A stretch of 64,000 nucleotides of DNA from Bacillota bacterium (GTDB lineage Bacteria; Bacillota; Clostridia; Oscillospirales; Oscillospiraceae), in NCBI GenBank assembly GCA_021770445.1, contig JAETQY010000002.1:123949-187948 (forward strand). Reading direction: 5' to 3'. Both the position numbers and the translations under genes were made by a program. This document shows positions 47,861 to 55,141 of this stretch, in pieces. Every line of letters begins with the position of its first letter. Within the stretch, counting starts at the first letter, position 1. The notes under the pieces were generated by a model, which saw nothing but the letters and a program-made list of their open reading frames with translations, was not told where the DNA came from and made no database searches.

Positions 47861-49086
47861 TATTTTACCATCGCCATGATCTCGTCCAGATGGTCGGTCA
47901 GGTCGCCGTTTCCGGTGTACTTGACGATGGCCGCCTTGCCTCCCCGGGAGACGGCGGCGATCTGAAAGCCCCGGTCCTCCCGGGCGACGGCCAGAAAGCG
48001 GTCGTCGAAGTGGGTGAAGTAGTCCACCGTCCAGACCACCCCGCCCTCCTCGGGGGAGGTCCACCAGACGTTGCTTTTCAGTCCCATAGCGTCGGACAGT
48101 AGTTCCTGGGCCAGAGGGGCGGACAGGAAGGTCAGCGGCAGGTCGTACCACTGGATCTCCAGCCTGTGCCAGTCGTCCGGCCGGATGGTGCCGGTCTGGA
48201 CCACGTCCCACTGGTTCCAGCACAGCAGGTAGTGGTTCCGCTCAGAGAAGTTGCTGTAGTTGACGGTGATGGTCTCCCCGTCTACAATCTTCTCTCCGGT
48301 GTAGCCCCGATCCTCCAGCTCCTGCCCCTCCAACTGCGCCAGGGTCAGGGCGGGGAAGGCGGTCTGGTCTGACAAGGGCCGGATGCCGCCCCCGGTGAAG
48401 GGCAGGACATACTGCACGGTGAACATCCCCAGCAGCAAAACGACCGCAAGAACGAGGGAAACCACCTCTTTCCGGTTTCGCCTGGGGTAAAAGGTCCGGT
48501 GGTCAAGGGGGACGCCTGCCTCCAGCTGCTCCACCATCAGGGCCAGCTTTTGCAGCTCCGCCCAGTCGCCGGGGAGCTGAAACAGGAGCAGAGGAAGGCA
48601 GAGCAGCATGATGGGGGTGGTGGAGGTGATGAGGGAGAGGATAAACCCGCCGTTCCAGAGCTGGGCGCACAGGGCGGCGATGACGATGGCCAGCAGGATG
48701 ATCTCAAACCAGAAGCTCCGCCGGGCCCGCCGGTACAGCTTCTTCCACAGCCCGCTCTGCAGCTCCGGGTCGGTGTGGAGCTCCGGGGCGTTCTCGTCCT
48801 CGGTGGAGAAGATGAACATGGAATTGCCGATGCTGGTCACATAGCTCCAGCCGAAGTCCTGATACAGCTCCTTCATGGGCGACCGGCCCAGAAGATCGTC
48901 GCCATCCTGCTCCCGCACCGGTTCCACCCGGTACCGCAGCGGCCGGGCGGGGCCCCGCTCAAAGACGCACCAGACGGTGCCAAATTTTTTCAGAAACAGC
49001 CCCTGTTTCGCCATGTCCTCCAGCCAGCTCTCCAGGCCCTGGGCGTCGTACATGGATACGGGGGTGAATTTACGGACGCGCTTCAT
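47860..49086 (-). CDS. DUF2812 domain membrane protein
   Basis: 408 residues. The N-terminal DUF2812 part (VRKFTPVSMYDAQGLESWLE, then KKFGTVWCVFERGPARPLRY) is followed by three hydrophobic segments (about 122-141, 143-168 and 210-230) and a large C-terminal extracytoplasmic domain. The family is nearly always paired with a PadR regulator, as here: the padR stop overlaps its start by 4 bases. The function is unknown; envelope stress or antimicrobial response is a common guess without proof. Confidence 0.8.
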   Translation of the reverse strand: MKRVRKFTPVSMYDAQGLESWLEDMAKQGLFLKKFGTVWCVFERGPARPLRYRVEPVREQDGDDLLGRSPMKELYQDFGWSYVTSIGNSMFIFSTEDENAPELHTDPELQSGLWKKLYRRARRSFWFEIILLAIVIAALCAQLWNGGFILSLITSTTPIMLLCLPLLLFQLPGDWAELQKLALMVEQLEAGVPLDHRTFYPRRNRKEVVSLVLAVVLLLGMFTVQYVLPFTGGGIRPLSDQTAFPALTLAQLEGQELEDRGYTGEKIVDGETITVNYSNFSERNHYLLCWNQWDVVQTGTIRPDDWHRLEIQWYDLPLTFLSAPLAQELLSDAMGLKSNVWWTSPEEGGVVWTVDYFTHFDDRFLAVAREDRGFQIAAVSRGGKAAIVKYTGNGDLTDHLDEIMAMVK

Positions 49087-49409
49087 GGCGTCGCCTCCTT
49101 ATCAAGGACCTCCAGGCCGTCGTCCACACAGGACCGCAGCCGCTCCAGTTCCTCCCGGAAGGCGTCCCGGCCCTTTTCCGTGATCCGATAGGTCCGCTTG
49201 CGGCCGTCCACCGAGGTCTCGGCGATGAGGCCCTCGTCCTGGAACTTGGCCAGCAGGGTGTACAGCGTCCCCGGACCCAGCTTGACCCGCCCCGCCGTCC
49301 GGCGCTCCACGAACTCGGTGATCTCCGTGCCGCACATCTCCCGGCCCAGGAAGGACATGAGCACGTAGTACATGGGCTCGGTGAGGGGTCCCTTTTCCCG
49401 TCCTGCCAT
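49083..49409 (-). CDS. PadR family transcriptional regulator
   Basis: 108 residues from the ATG at 49409, preceded on the minus strand by AAAGGAGGCCGGTTT. The winged helix reads TEPMYYVLMSFLGREMCGTE, then VKLGPGTLYTLLAKFQDEGL and RKRTYRITEKGRDAFREELE, the PadR core, and a short C-terminal dimerisation helix follows. It is co-transcribed with the DUF2812 gene and probably represses its own promoter via the palindrome at 49441-49457. Confidence 0.9.
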   Translation of the reverse strand: MAGREKGPLTEPMYYVLMSFLGREMCGTEITEFVERRTAGRVKLGPGTLYTLLAKFQDEGLIAETSVDGRKRTYRITEKGRDAFREELERLRSCVDDGLEVLDKEATP

Positions 49410-49440
49410 AAACCGGCCTCCTTTCGTGTATCGCCTTGTA

Positions 49441-49484
49441 ATATCGTCTGACGATATTATATCAGGATATTGAAAAGCTGTCAA
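49441..49484 (-). promoter_or_regulatory. Consensus promoter and PadR-type palindrome
   Basis: On the minus strand TTGACA (49484-49479), 17 bases, TATAAT (49461-49456), a full-consensus SigA promoter. Immediately overlapping the -10 is a perfect palindrome ATATCGTC-T-GACGATAT (49441-49457), a good operator candidate for autoregulation. Confidence 0.8.
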
Positions 49485-49524
49485 TAGGAGACAGGCGGGA
49501 TTCTCCCAAAATCCCCACCAAAAT

Positions 49525-49712
49525 TCTGACCGCTTTCTCCCGGTCAAGCTCCTATAATAGGACATACTTCAAGGCGGCCGCAGGCCGCCCCGGCCACGAG
49601 CCCAGCGCAGCGGGTCGTGACCGGAGAGGAGGAGCAGCGCAGTAAGCGAGTTTTTGGCCTTGGACAGAAACGAGCGATATGCAGCTTGCGACGACGAGAG
49701 GGGGGAAGACAG
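49525..49712 (+). promoter_or_regulatory. Upstream region of spoIIGA (candidate -10, leader)
   Basis: The 303-base gap between padR and spoIIGA holds, besides the padR promoter, a TATAAT at 49553-49558 pointing to spoIIGA. The best -35-like sequence, TCTGAC (49525-49530), is 22 bases away, a spacing reminiscent of the Spo0A-activated spoIIG promoter of Bacillus. A leader of about 150 bases follows, with a GC-rich inverted repeat (GCGGCCGCAGGCCGC, near 49574) and CACGAGCCC/GGGTCGTG near 49597-49619. I see no gene in it. Confidence 0.4.
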
Positions 49713-50576
49713 TTGACTGTTATCTATATAGATACGCTGTTCCTGCTTAACGCTCTGGTGGACTATCTGCTCCTGCTGGCAGCGGCCCGACTGGCGGGAG
49801 AGCCCCTGCGCCGTTGGCGCTTTGCCCTGGGGGCGGCCCTGGGGGGGCTGTACGCGGTGGCCATCTTCCTGCCCGGGCTGGGCTTTCTGGCCCATCCCCT
49901 GTGCCGCGTCGCCTCCGCCGCCCTCATGCTGGTAGCCGCCTATGGGGGGAGCTGCCGCCTGCTTCGACAGGGGGTGCTCTTCGTGGCCCTGACCTGTGCC
50001 TTCGGGGGCGGGGTGGTGGCCATCGGCCTGCTGGGTGGGACGGGGTTGTCTTTGGGCAACGGGGTGTTCTACTCCGCCCTGGACCTGAAGATCGTGCTAC
50101 TATCGGCGGCGGTATGCTATGGGGTGCTCACCTTGGTATTTCAGCGGCTGGCCCGGCACAGCGGCGCCAACGGGGAACTGGTGCCCGTCAAGCTGCGGCT
50201 GGGGGAGCGGACGGTGGCCCTCACTGCTCTGGTGGACACGGGAAACACCCTTACCGACCCGGTATCCGGCCGCCCGGTGATGGTGGCGGAGGGGGAGCGG
50301 GCCGGCCCGCTGTTTCCCAGGGAGCACCGCCCCAGCCCCGGTGATCTGACCGACCCGGCCGCCGCCCTGGCCCGGCTGGGGACGGGGGAGTGGCGGGGGC
50401 GGTTCCGGCTGCTGCCCTACCGCAGTGTGGGGGTGGAACGGGGGCTGCTGCTGTGTGTCCGGCTGGACACCCTGGAGCTGGATGGACGGGGGAGAGGACC
50501 GGCCCTGGTGGCCCTGTCACCCACCCCCGTGTCCGACGGAGGCGGGTATCAAGCGCTGATCGGGGCGATATCGTGA
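49713..50576 (+). CDS. spoIIGA: Sigma-E processing peptidase SpoIIGA
   Basis: 287 residues with a TTG start at 49713 after GGGGGAAGAC. Five N-terminal hydrophobic segments begin with [20 protein letters not shown], typical of SpoIIGA. The cytoplasmic C-terminal half holds an aspartic-protease-like motif [14 protein letters not shown] (Asp about 175). It cleaves the pro-sequence of SigE, encoded 16 bases downstream, when the forespore signal SpoIIR arrives. It is co-transcribed with sigE as in other spore formers. Confidence 0.92.
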   Translation: MTVIYIDTLFLLNALVDYLLLLAAARLAGEPLRRWRFALGAALGGLYAVAIFLPGLGFLAHPLCRVASAALMLVAAYGGSCRLLRQGVLFVALTCAFGGGVVAIGLLGGTGLSLGNGVFYSALDLKIVLLSAAVCYGVLTLVFQRLARHSGANGELVPVKLRLGERTVALTALVDTGNTLTDPVSGRPVMVAEGERAGPLFPREHRPSPGDLTDPAAALARLGTGEWRGRFRLLPYRSVGVERGLLLCVRLDTLELDGRGRGPALVALSPTPVSDGGGYQALIGAIS

Positions 50577-50592
50577 TGAAGAGGTGATTTTC

Positions 50593-51315
50593 TTGAAAAC
50601 AGTTTACATAAAACTAAAAGAGGAGCTCTCCGGGATTCTGACCCGACTGGGGCTTGTGCTGCCCGGCAAGGTCATGTATATCGGGGGCAGCGACACCCTC
50701 CCCGCCCCCCTGAAACGGGAGGAAGAGGCCGCACTTATCGCCCGGCTGGGGGAGGGGGACACAGCCGCTCGGAACCTGCTCATCGAGCACAACCTGCGGC
50801 TGGTGGCCTACATCGCCCGGCGGTTTGAAAATACGGGCATTCACATTGAGGATCTGATCTCCATTGGGACCATTGGACTGATTAAGGCGGTGGGCACCTA
50901 TCAGCCAGAGAAGGCCATCAAGCTGGCCACCTACGCCAGCCGGTGCATTGAGAACGAAATTCTCATGTATCTGCGCAAGACCGCCAACCAGAAGACCGAG
51001 CTGTCCTTCGACGAGCCGCTGAACACCGACTGGGACGGAAACGAGCTGCTGCTGTCCGATGTGCTGGGTACCGACGAGGACCTGGTGGTCCAGCCCCTGG
51101 AGGCCGACGTGGACCGGCAGCTGCTCCGCCAGGCCATGGAGCGGCTGGGCGACCGGGAGAGGCACATCATCACCCTCCGCTTTGGTCTGGACGGCCGGCG
51201 GGAGTGCACCCAGAAGGAGGTGGCCGACCAACTGGGCATCTCCCAGTCCTACATCTCTCGGCTGGAGAAGCGGATCATTGCCAGGTTGAAGAAGGAGATC
51301 GTGAAGATGATGTAA
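50593..51315 (+). CDS. sigE: RNA polymerase sigma-E factor, mother-cell specific
   Basis: 240 residues from the TTG at 50593, with GAGGTGA 5 bases upstream; the GTG at 50584 would lie inside that site. An N-terminal pro-sequence of about 25 residues precedes region 2 ([40 protein letters not shown], then [20 protein letters not shown]) and region 4 ([39 protein letters not shown]). It directs early mother-cell gene expression after cleavage by SpoIIGA. An intrinsic terminator follows, so sigG is not in this operon. Confidence 0.95.
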   Translation: MKTVYIKLKEELSGILTRLGLVLPGKVMYIGGSDTLPAPLKREEEAALIARLGEGDTAARNLLIEHNLRLVAYIARRFENTGIHIEDLISIGTIGLIKAVGTYQPEKAIKLATYASRCIENEILMYLRKTANQKTELSFDEPLNTDWDGNELLLSDVLGTDEDLVVQPLEADVDRQLLRQAMERLGDRERHIITLRFGLDGRRECTQKEVADQLGISQSYISRLEKRIIARLKKEIVKMM

Positions 51316-51320
51316 GAACA

Positions 51321-51347
51321 GGCCCCGATTGGGGCCGTCTTTTTTTA
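51321..51347 (+). terminator. Intrinsic terminator after sigE
   Basis: GGCCCC, GATT loop, GGGGCC, then GTC and eight T residues (51340-51347). Confidence 0.85.
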
Positions 51348-51361
51348 CCGGTCACTTTCGA

Positions 51362-51390
51362 TTGACCGCCAGGGAATTGGATGGTATAAT
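51362..51390 (+). promoter_or_regulatory. SigA promoter for rex
   Basis: TTGACC (51362-51367), 17 bases, TATAAT (51385-51390). Confidence 0.8.
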
Positions 51391-51432
51391 GTACACAGGA
51401 AATTATGTCTGCTTTGAGAAGGGGACGGTGGG

Positions 51433-52089
51433 ATGAAACGAAATACGAAGGTCTCCACCGCGGTGATCCGCCGGCTGCCCCGGTACTACCGGCAGCTATC
51501 CGAGCTCCAGGAGGGGGGCGTGGTGCGTATCTCCTCCAGTGCTCTGGGCAAGTCTATGGGCCTAACTGCCTCTCAGATCCGCCAGGATCTGTTCTGTTTT
51601 GGCGGCTTCGGCCAGCAGGGGTACGGCTATAAGGTGGACAGCCTGAAAGAGGAGATTGGCGAGATCTTGGGCATCAGTCAGGGCCACACCCTGATCGTGC
51701 TGGGTACGGGCAACCTAGGCCGGGCCATCATTCAGAATTTCCGCTTTTCCGCAAATGGCTTCCAGCTTTTGGCTGCTTTTGACGTGGACCCGGCGGTGGT
51801 AGGGACCCGGATCGCCGGGGTGCCCGTCCGCCACGCCGATGAGCTGGAGAAGTTCATCGCTACCAACCGGGTGGACGTGGGGCTGCTGACCGTGCCCATT
51901 GCTGCCGCCCAGCGGATGGGGGACCGGCTGGTGGAGGCCGGAGTGAAGGGCATCTGGAATTTTACCAACTACGAGCTGGCCTTTGCCAGTCAGGATGTGA
52001 TTGTGGAGTCGGTCCACTTTTCCGACAGCCTGCTGGCCCTGAGCTATATGATCTCCCAGCGAGAGGGAGACGAGGAGGATAACCTATGA
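51433..52089 (+). CDS. rex: Redox-sensing transcriptional repressor Rex
   Basis: 218 residues. The N-terminal winged helix (STAVIRRLPRYYRQLSELQE, LTASQIRQDLFCFGGFGQQG) binds DNA, and the Rossmann domain has VLGTGNLGRAIIQN (about 89-102) and FDVDPAVVGTRIAGV for NADH/NAD+ sensing. The C-terminal domain-swap helix ends it. Rex controls fermentation and anaerobic respiration genes by the NADH ratio. The stop overlaps the SLH protein start by 4 bases. Confidence 0.95.
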   Translation: MKRNTKVSTAVIRRLPRYYRQLSELQEGGVVRISSSALGKSMGLTASQIRQDLFCFGGFGQQGYGYKVDSLKEEIGEILGISQGHTLIVLGTGNLGRAIIQNFRFSANGFQLLAAFDVDPAVVGTRIAGVPVRHADELEKFIATNRVDVGLLTVPIAAAQRMGDRLVEAGVKGIWNFTNYELAFASQDVIVESVHFSDSLLALSYMISQREGDEEDNL

Positions 52090-53162
52090 GACGATATCTG
52101 CGCCCTCTGGTGCTGGTCCTGACCTGTCTGCTGCTGGCCGCGGCCGGGTACGCCGCCGCGTCCGGAGACAGCCTGATTTCGCTGAGCTATCTGCAAAAGA
52201 CCTTTTTCCCCCAGGCCGTCCAGGCGGGGGAGAAGGCGGGGAACGAGCTGCTCCAGGATACCTATGACAAGGCGAAGGCCAGCCTGGACGCCGCCGGCTC
52301 CGGTGAGACGGGCAGCTACAGCGACACCCTCCAGAGCCGGAGCTGGACCGACGGACAGATCATCACCCTGAAAACCGGTGCCGGCTTCCTGATGCTGGAG
52401 GGCTCTGCTACCGTAGTCCACACCGGTGCGGTGGTGGATGTCACCGCTGGGGAGGAGGTGTCCTCCGGTGCCACCCTGGTCCAAAACCACCGCTATCTGG
52501 TGGGGGAGAGCACCGACGCCGCAGTGACGGTCCGCTCCGGGGAGGCGACCCTGGGTGTGCAGGGGGGCTACACCCTGACGCCGGGGAAGGACAAGCACAC
52601 CCCGTTTTACGACGTGCGGCAGGTGGACTGGTACTATGAGCCGGTGGGCTACGTCTATGAACGGGGACTGTTTTCCGGCATGAGCACCCATCAGTTCTCC
52701 CCGGGCCTAACCATGAACCGGGCCATGCTTATGTCGGTGCTTCACCGGCTGGCGGGGGCCCCAGGGGTCACAGACGGCCCCACATTTACCGATGTGCCGG
52801 ACGGCCGGTGGTACACCGAGGCGGTCCGCTGGGGAGCTGCTCAGGGCATTACCGCCGGAGCAGGGGCAGGCACCTTTAACCCGGGAGGAAAGATCACCCG
52901 AGAGCAGGCGGTTGTGATGATGTACAACTACGCCGTCAAATACATGGGCATGGAGTTTGGAGCAGGGGCGGACCTGTCCCGCTTCCCGGACCAGAGCCGG
53001 GTGAGCAGTTGGGCCAGAACGGCCATGGGCTGGGCGGTGGAGAACGGAATCATCAGCGGGGTGAGGAACGGCAGCTCCCTTACACTGGAACCCGGACGCA
53101 GCGCCACCCGGGCCGAGATGGCCACCATGCTGCGGGCCTTCTGCGAGAAAATTTTAGCGTGA
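52086..53162 (+). CDS. S-layer homology (SLH) domain exported protein
   Basis: 358 residues. A signal peptide (1-24, LRPLVLVLTCLLLAAAGYAA) is followed by a region of about 160 residues with a FecR-like strand pattern (ITLKTGAGFLMLEGSATVVH, then GAVVDVTAGEEVSSG), and three SLH repeats from about 180: DWYYEPVGYVYERGLFSGMS, WYTEAVRWGAAQGITAGAG and ARTAMGWAVENGIISGVRNG. SLH domains anchor proteins to pyruvylated wall polymers. It is translationally coupled to rex, which is unexpected for a wall protein. Confidence 0.85.
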   Translation: MRRYLRPLVLVLTCLLLAAAGYAAASGDSLISLSYLQKTFFPQAVQAGEKAGNELLQDTYDKAKASLDAAGSGETGSYSDTLQSRSWTDGQIITLKTGAGFLMLEGSATVVHTGAVVDVTAGEEVSSGATLVQNHRYLVGESTDAAVTVRSGEATLGVQGGYTLTPGKDKHTPFYDVRQVDWYYEPVGYVYERGLFSGMSTHQFSPGLTMNRAMLMSVLHRLAGAPGVTDGPTFTDVPDGRWYTEAVRWGAAQGITAGAGAGTFNPGGKITREQAVVMMYNYAVKYMGMEFGAGADLSRFPDQSRVSSWARTAMGWAVENGIISGVRNGSSLTLEPGRSATRAEMATMLRAFCEKILA

Positions 53163-53250
53163 AAGGCACCCATTTCCCCCTGAGGCCATATGATGGTATC
53201 GAGAGCGGCAAACAGCCCTCTTAAGACTTTCATATCAGGAGGTACTCATA

Positions 53251-53400
53251 ATGGGGTGCTGCAATAACAACTGGGGCGGCAGTAGCTGCCTGTGGATCAT
53301 CATCCTCATCATCATCCTGTTCGGCTGCGGCGGCTGGGGCGGCAATAACTGCTGCTGCAACAACAACAACTGCGGCTGCAACAACGGCTGCGGCTGCTGA
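53251..53400 (+). CDS. Cysteine-rich 49-residue peptide
   Basis: A short frame with a good ribosome-binding site (CAGGAGGTACTC) and ATG at 53251. The product has 11 cysteines: an N-terminal CCNNNWGGSSC, a hydrophobic core (LWIIILIIILFGC, about 14-26) and a Gly/Asn/Cys tail (NNCCCNNNNCGCNNGCGC). The hydrophobic middle could span or embed in a membrane. I do not recognise a named family, but similar tiny Cys/Gly/Asn-rich proteins occur in sporulating Clostridia and could be spore-coat or membrane proteins. It has a strong terminator of its own. Confidence 0.65.
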   Translation: MGCCNNNWGGSSCLWIIILIIILFGCGGWGGNNCCCNNNNCGCNNGCGC

Positions 53401-53411
53401 GGAACACAATT

Positions 53412-53451
53412 AAAACAGAGGCGCGGAGAAAACTCTCCGCGCCTCTGTTTT
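53412..53451 (+). terminator. Terminator after the cysteine-rich peptide
   Basis: An 18-base perfect stem AAAACAGAGGCGCGGAGA with TCTCCGCGCCTCTGTTTT, AAAC loop. Confidence 0.92.
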
Positions 53452-53457
53452 ACAAAA

Positions 53458-53494
53458 AGCACAAAATCTTCGGTTCCTCCGAAGATTTTGTGCT
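53458..53494 (-). terminator. Terminator of the tRNA-Arg gene
   Basis: A 16-base perfect stem AGCACAAAATCTTCGG with CCGAAGATTTTGTGCT. On the minus strand it is followed by TTTTTG and lies 5 bases after the tRNA 3' end. Confidence 0.85.
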
Positions 53495-53499
53495 ACTAA

Positions 53500-53576
53500 T
53501 GGCACCCGCGGGAGGATTCGAACCTCTGGCCTACCGCTTAGGAGGCGGTCGCTCTATCCATCTGAGCTACGCGGGC
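53500..53576 (-). tRNA. tRNA-Arg, anticodon CCT
   Basis: 77 bases on the minus strand including an encoded CCA. The acceptor stem begins GCCCGCG and closes with CGCGGGT, the D-arm carries TAGCTCAGATGGATAGAGC, the anticodon stem-loop is ACCGC-CTCCTAA-GCGGT (anticodon CCT), and the T-arm is AGAGG-TTCGAAT-CCTCC. It reads the AGG codon. Confidence 0.95.
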
Positions 53577-53593
53577 TTATTGGTGTCTTTGCT

Positions 53594-53622
53594 ATTTTAG
53601 CCTAACTTGCCCCGTCTGTCAA
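53594..53622 (-). promoter_or_regulatory. Promoter of the tRNA-Arg gene
   Basis: On the minus strand TTGACA (53622-53617), 17 bases, TAAAAT (53599-53594), about 18 bases before the mature 5' end. Confidence 0.8.
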
Positions 53623-53672
53623 CGATAAAACGACCGACTATCCCGGAAAAATGACCGACTGTCCCGAGCCGG

Positions 53673-53701
53673 TAGACAAAAAGGGGCGAAGCCGCTATAC
53701 T
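53673..53701 (+). promoter_or_regulatory. Promoter of the LytTR operon
   Basis: TAGACA (53673-53678), 17 bases, TATACT (53696-53701), followed by GAGGAGGGG and the GTG start. Confidence 0.65.
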
Positions 53702-53725
53702 GAAAACCAGAGAGGAGGGGAGCCC

Positions 53726-54193
53726 GTGGAGGTGGAAATCAGGACCGAGCCCGGCCGTCAGGAGCCCAAGGTGATCATCCTGGCCGGAGAGGAGAGCGAG
53801 GAGCTACGCCGCCTGGCGGACAGGCTGGCGGCTCTGGCGGTGGAACCCATTCCGGCCAGCCGGGGGGAGGAGAGGCTGCTCCTGCCTCAAGGGGATTTCC
53901 TCCGCTTCTACGCCGACGGCAAGGGGGTGTCCGGTCAGACAGGGTCGGAGATATGCTCTGTGCCGCTGCGGCTCTATGAGCTGGAGGAGCGGCTGGATGC
54001 CACTCGGTTTGTCCGCATCTCCAACGGGGAGATTGTCAACCTGGATCGGGTCACCGCCGTGGACCTGTCCCTGTCGGGCACCATCTGCATGACCCTGGAC
54101 GGGACGGTAAAGGCCTACGTGTCCCGGCGATATGTGAAAAAGATCAAAGAGACCCTGAATTTAGGGAGGAGGAGACGCAATGAGAGAGGGTAG
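53726..54193 (+). CDS. LytTR family DNA-binding regulator
   Basis: 155 residues from the GTG at 53726 (GAGGAGGGG upstream). The C-terminal LytTR domain (about 55-150) contains RLLLPQGDFLRFYADGKGVS, LYELEERLDATRFVRISNGE, IVNLDRVTAVDLSLSG and YVSRRYVKKIKETLNL, the whole family core. There is no receiver domain, so it is the stand-alone type that is usually paired with a DUF3021 membrane protein, encoded next with a 14-base overlap. The short N-terminal part (1-50) is acidic and may sense or dimerise. Confidence 0.88.
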   Translation: MEVEIRTEPGRQEPKVIILAGEESEELRRLADRLAALAVEPIPASRGEERLLLPQGDFLRFYADGKGVSGQTGSEICSVPLRLYELEERLDATRFVRISNGEIVNLDRVTAVDLSLSGTICMTLDGTVKAYVSRRYVKKIKETLNLGRRRRNERG

Positions 54194-54977
54194 ACGGGCC
54201 TGGCTGGTCCGAGTTTTGGCCGGAGGAACGGTGGGACTGCTGGCTGCGCTGATCCTCATCCCGTATTTGATGGATTCCCGGCTTGTAGACCCCGTGGTGT
54301 GCCTGCTGTGCGTCGGACTGGGCGGGGCGGCGGGGGTGGCTACCCTGCCCTTCGCCGACGACGGCAAATCTCTGCTGCTGCGCTCGGCAGCCCATTTCGC
54401 GGTGACCTCGGTCCTGTTTCTGCTGTTGATGTCCCGCCTCTTCTATGGCTGTTGGTGGGAGGGACTGCTGCTGCTGGAAGGAGTGCTGGCCCTGCTGTAC
54501 GCCTTGATCTGGCTAGGGCGGTGGATCGGCTGGTATGGGGAGGTGAGGCAGCTTCGCGCCCTGCTGGGGCTGGACGCCGGGCCGTCCCCCCTGAAATGGC
54601 GGGAGACGTTACCTTATCTGCCCTTTGTGCTGCTGCTGTGCGACGGTCTGCCCCTGTTCCTGCGGTGGGCGGAGCATGCAATACAGAGGGGCAGCATTCT
54701 TGAGCTCCCTATCCTGTCCGCGCTGTTCCTGCCCTATGTGCTGCTGCCTGTGGGGAGCTTCTTTGCCGGGGTGTCCCTGGGCAAGCGGCAGGGGGTGTGC
54801 CCCATGTACCCGCTGGCCTGCTTTGTGTGCTATCTGCCCATGCTGTCAATGGTGTCCACCGCCGAGCTGTTCCACTGCTTCCTGGCGGCCGTCCCCGCCC
54901 TGGCGGGCAATGTACTGGGGTGGATGTACCGCCGGGCGGTGCCAAAAAAGGAGAGAAGCGATGGGGAGCATTGTTGA
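54180..54977 (+). CDS. DUF3021-like membrane protein with long C-terminal extension
   Basis: 265 residues with about seven to eight hydrophobic segments. The first 120 residues (VRVLAGGTVGLLAALILIPY, then VVCLLCVGLGGAAGVATLPF, then GRWIGWYGEVRQL) resemble DUF3021, the usual partner of LytTR regulators, which is about 140 residues long. The second half adds further membrane helices (TLPYLPFVLLLCDGLPLFLR, LSALFLPYVLLPVGSFFAGV). It starts inside the LytTR gene. It may hold the regulator inactive at the membrane, as proposed for other LytTR inhibitor pairs; the extra half is of unknown use. Confidence 0.6.
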   Translation: MREGRRAWLVRVLAGGTVGLLAALILIPYLMDSRLVDPVVCLLCVGLGGAAGVATLPFADDGKSLLLRSAAHFAVTSVLFLLLMSRLFYGCWWEGLLLLEGVLALLYALIWLGRWIGWYGEVRQLRALLGLDAGPSPLKWRETLPYLPFVLLLCDGLPLFLRWAEHAIQRGSILELPILSALFLPYVLLPVGSFFAGVSLGKRQGVCPMYPLACFVCYLPMLSMVSTAELFHCFLAAVPALAGNVLGWMYRRAVPKKERSDGEHC

Positions 54978-55104
54978 ACAGGCGGTTTATGACTTCTGCG
55001 CTTCGGTTATTATGTGGGCCGTACTGGTCCCATGCGGTATCTTCTTTTTTACGGCGTTTATCTTTATTGTGGTGAAATGTATCCGGGAACTGTGGAAGAA
55101 GTAG
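54961..55104 (+). CDS. 47-residue single-span membrane protein
   Basis: It starts at the ATG at 54961, inside the DUF3021-like gene (17-base overlap), with GGAGAGAAGCG as ribosome-binding site. The product (start MGSIVEQAVYDFCASVIMWA) has one long hydrophobic segment (about 14-40) and a basic end (KCIRELWKK), as expected for a small membrane protein. It is the third gene of the LytTR operon and ends at a strong terminator. No family recognised. Confidence 0.55.
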   Translation: MGSIVEQAVYDFCASVIMWAVLVPCGIFFFTAFIFIVVKCIRELWKK

Positions 55105-55108
55105 ACGA

Positions 55109-55137
55109 GGGGCCCCGCCGGTTGGCGGGGCCCCTTT
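55109..55137 (+). terminator. Terminator between the LytTR operon and the ABC exporter
   Basis: GGGGCCCCGCC, GGTT loop, GGCGGGGCCCC, TTT. It is very stable and may act on both convergent transcripts. Confidence 0.75.
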
Positions 55138-55141
55138 GCGT

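Noticed and set aside
53235..53462. Repetitive AAC/TGC stretch resembling a short tandem repeat or CRISPR-like pattern
   Set aside because: It is the codon pattern of the Cys/Asn-rich peptide tail; there are no spaced identical repeats.
53500..53576. tRNA-Arg as integration site for the accessory region
   Set aside because: No repeat of the tRNA 3' end and no integrase next to it; the mobile element lies 6 kb away in spoVT.
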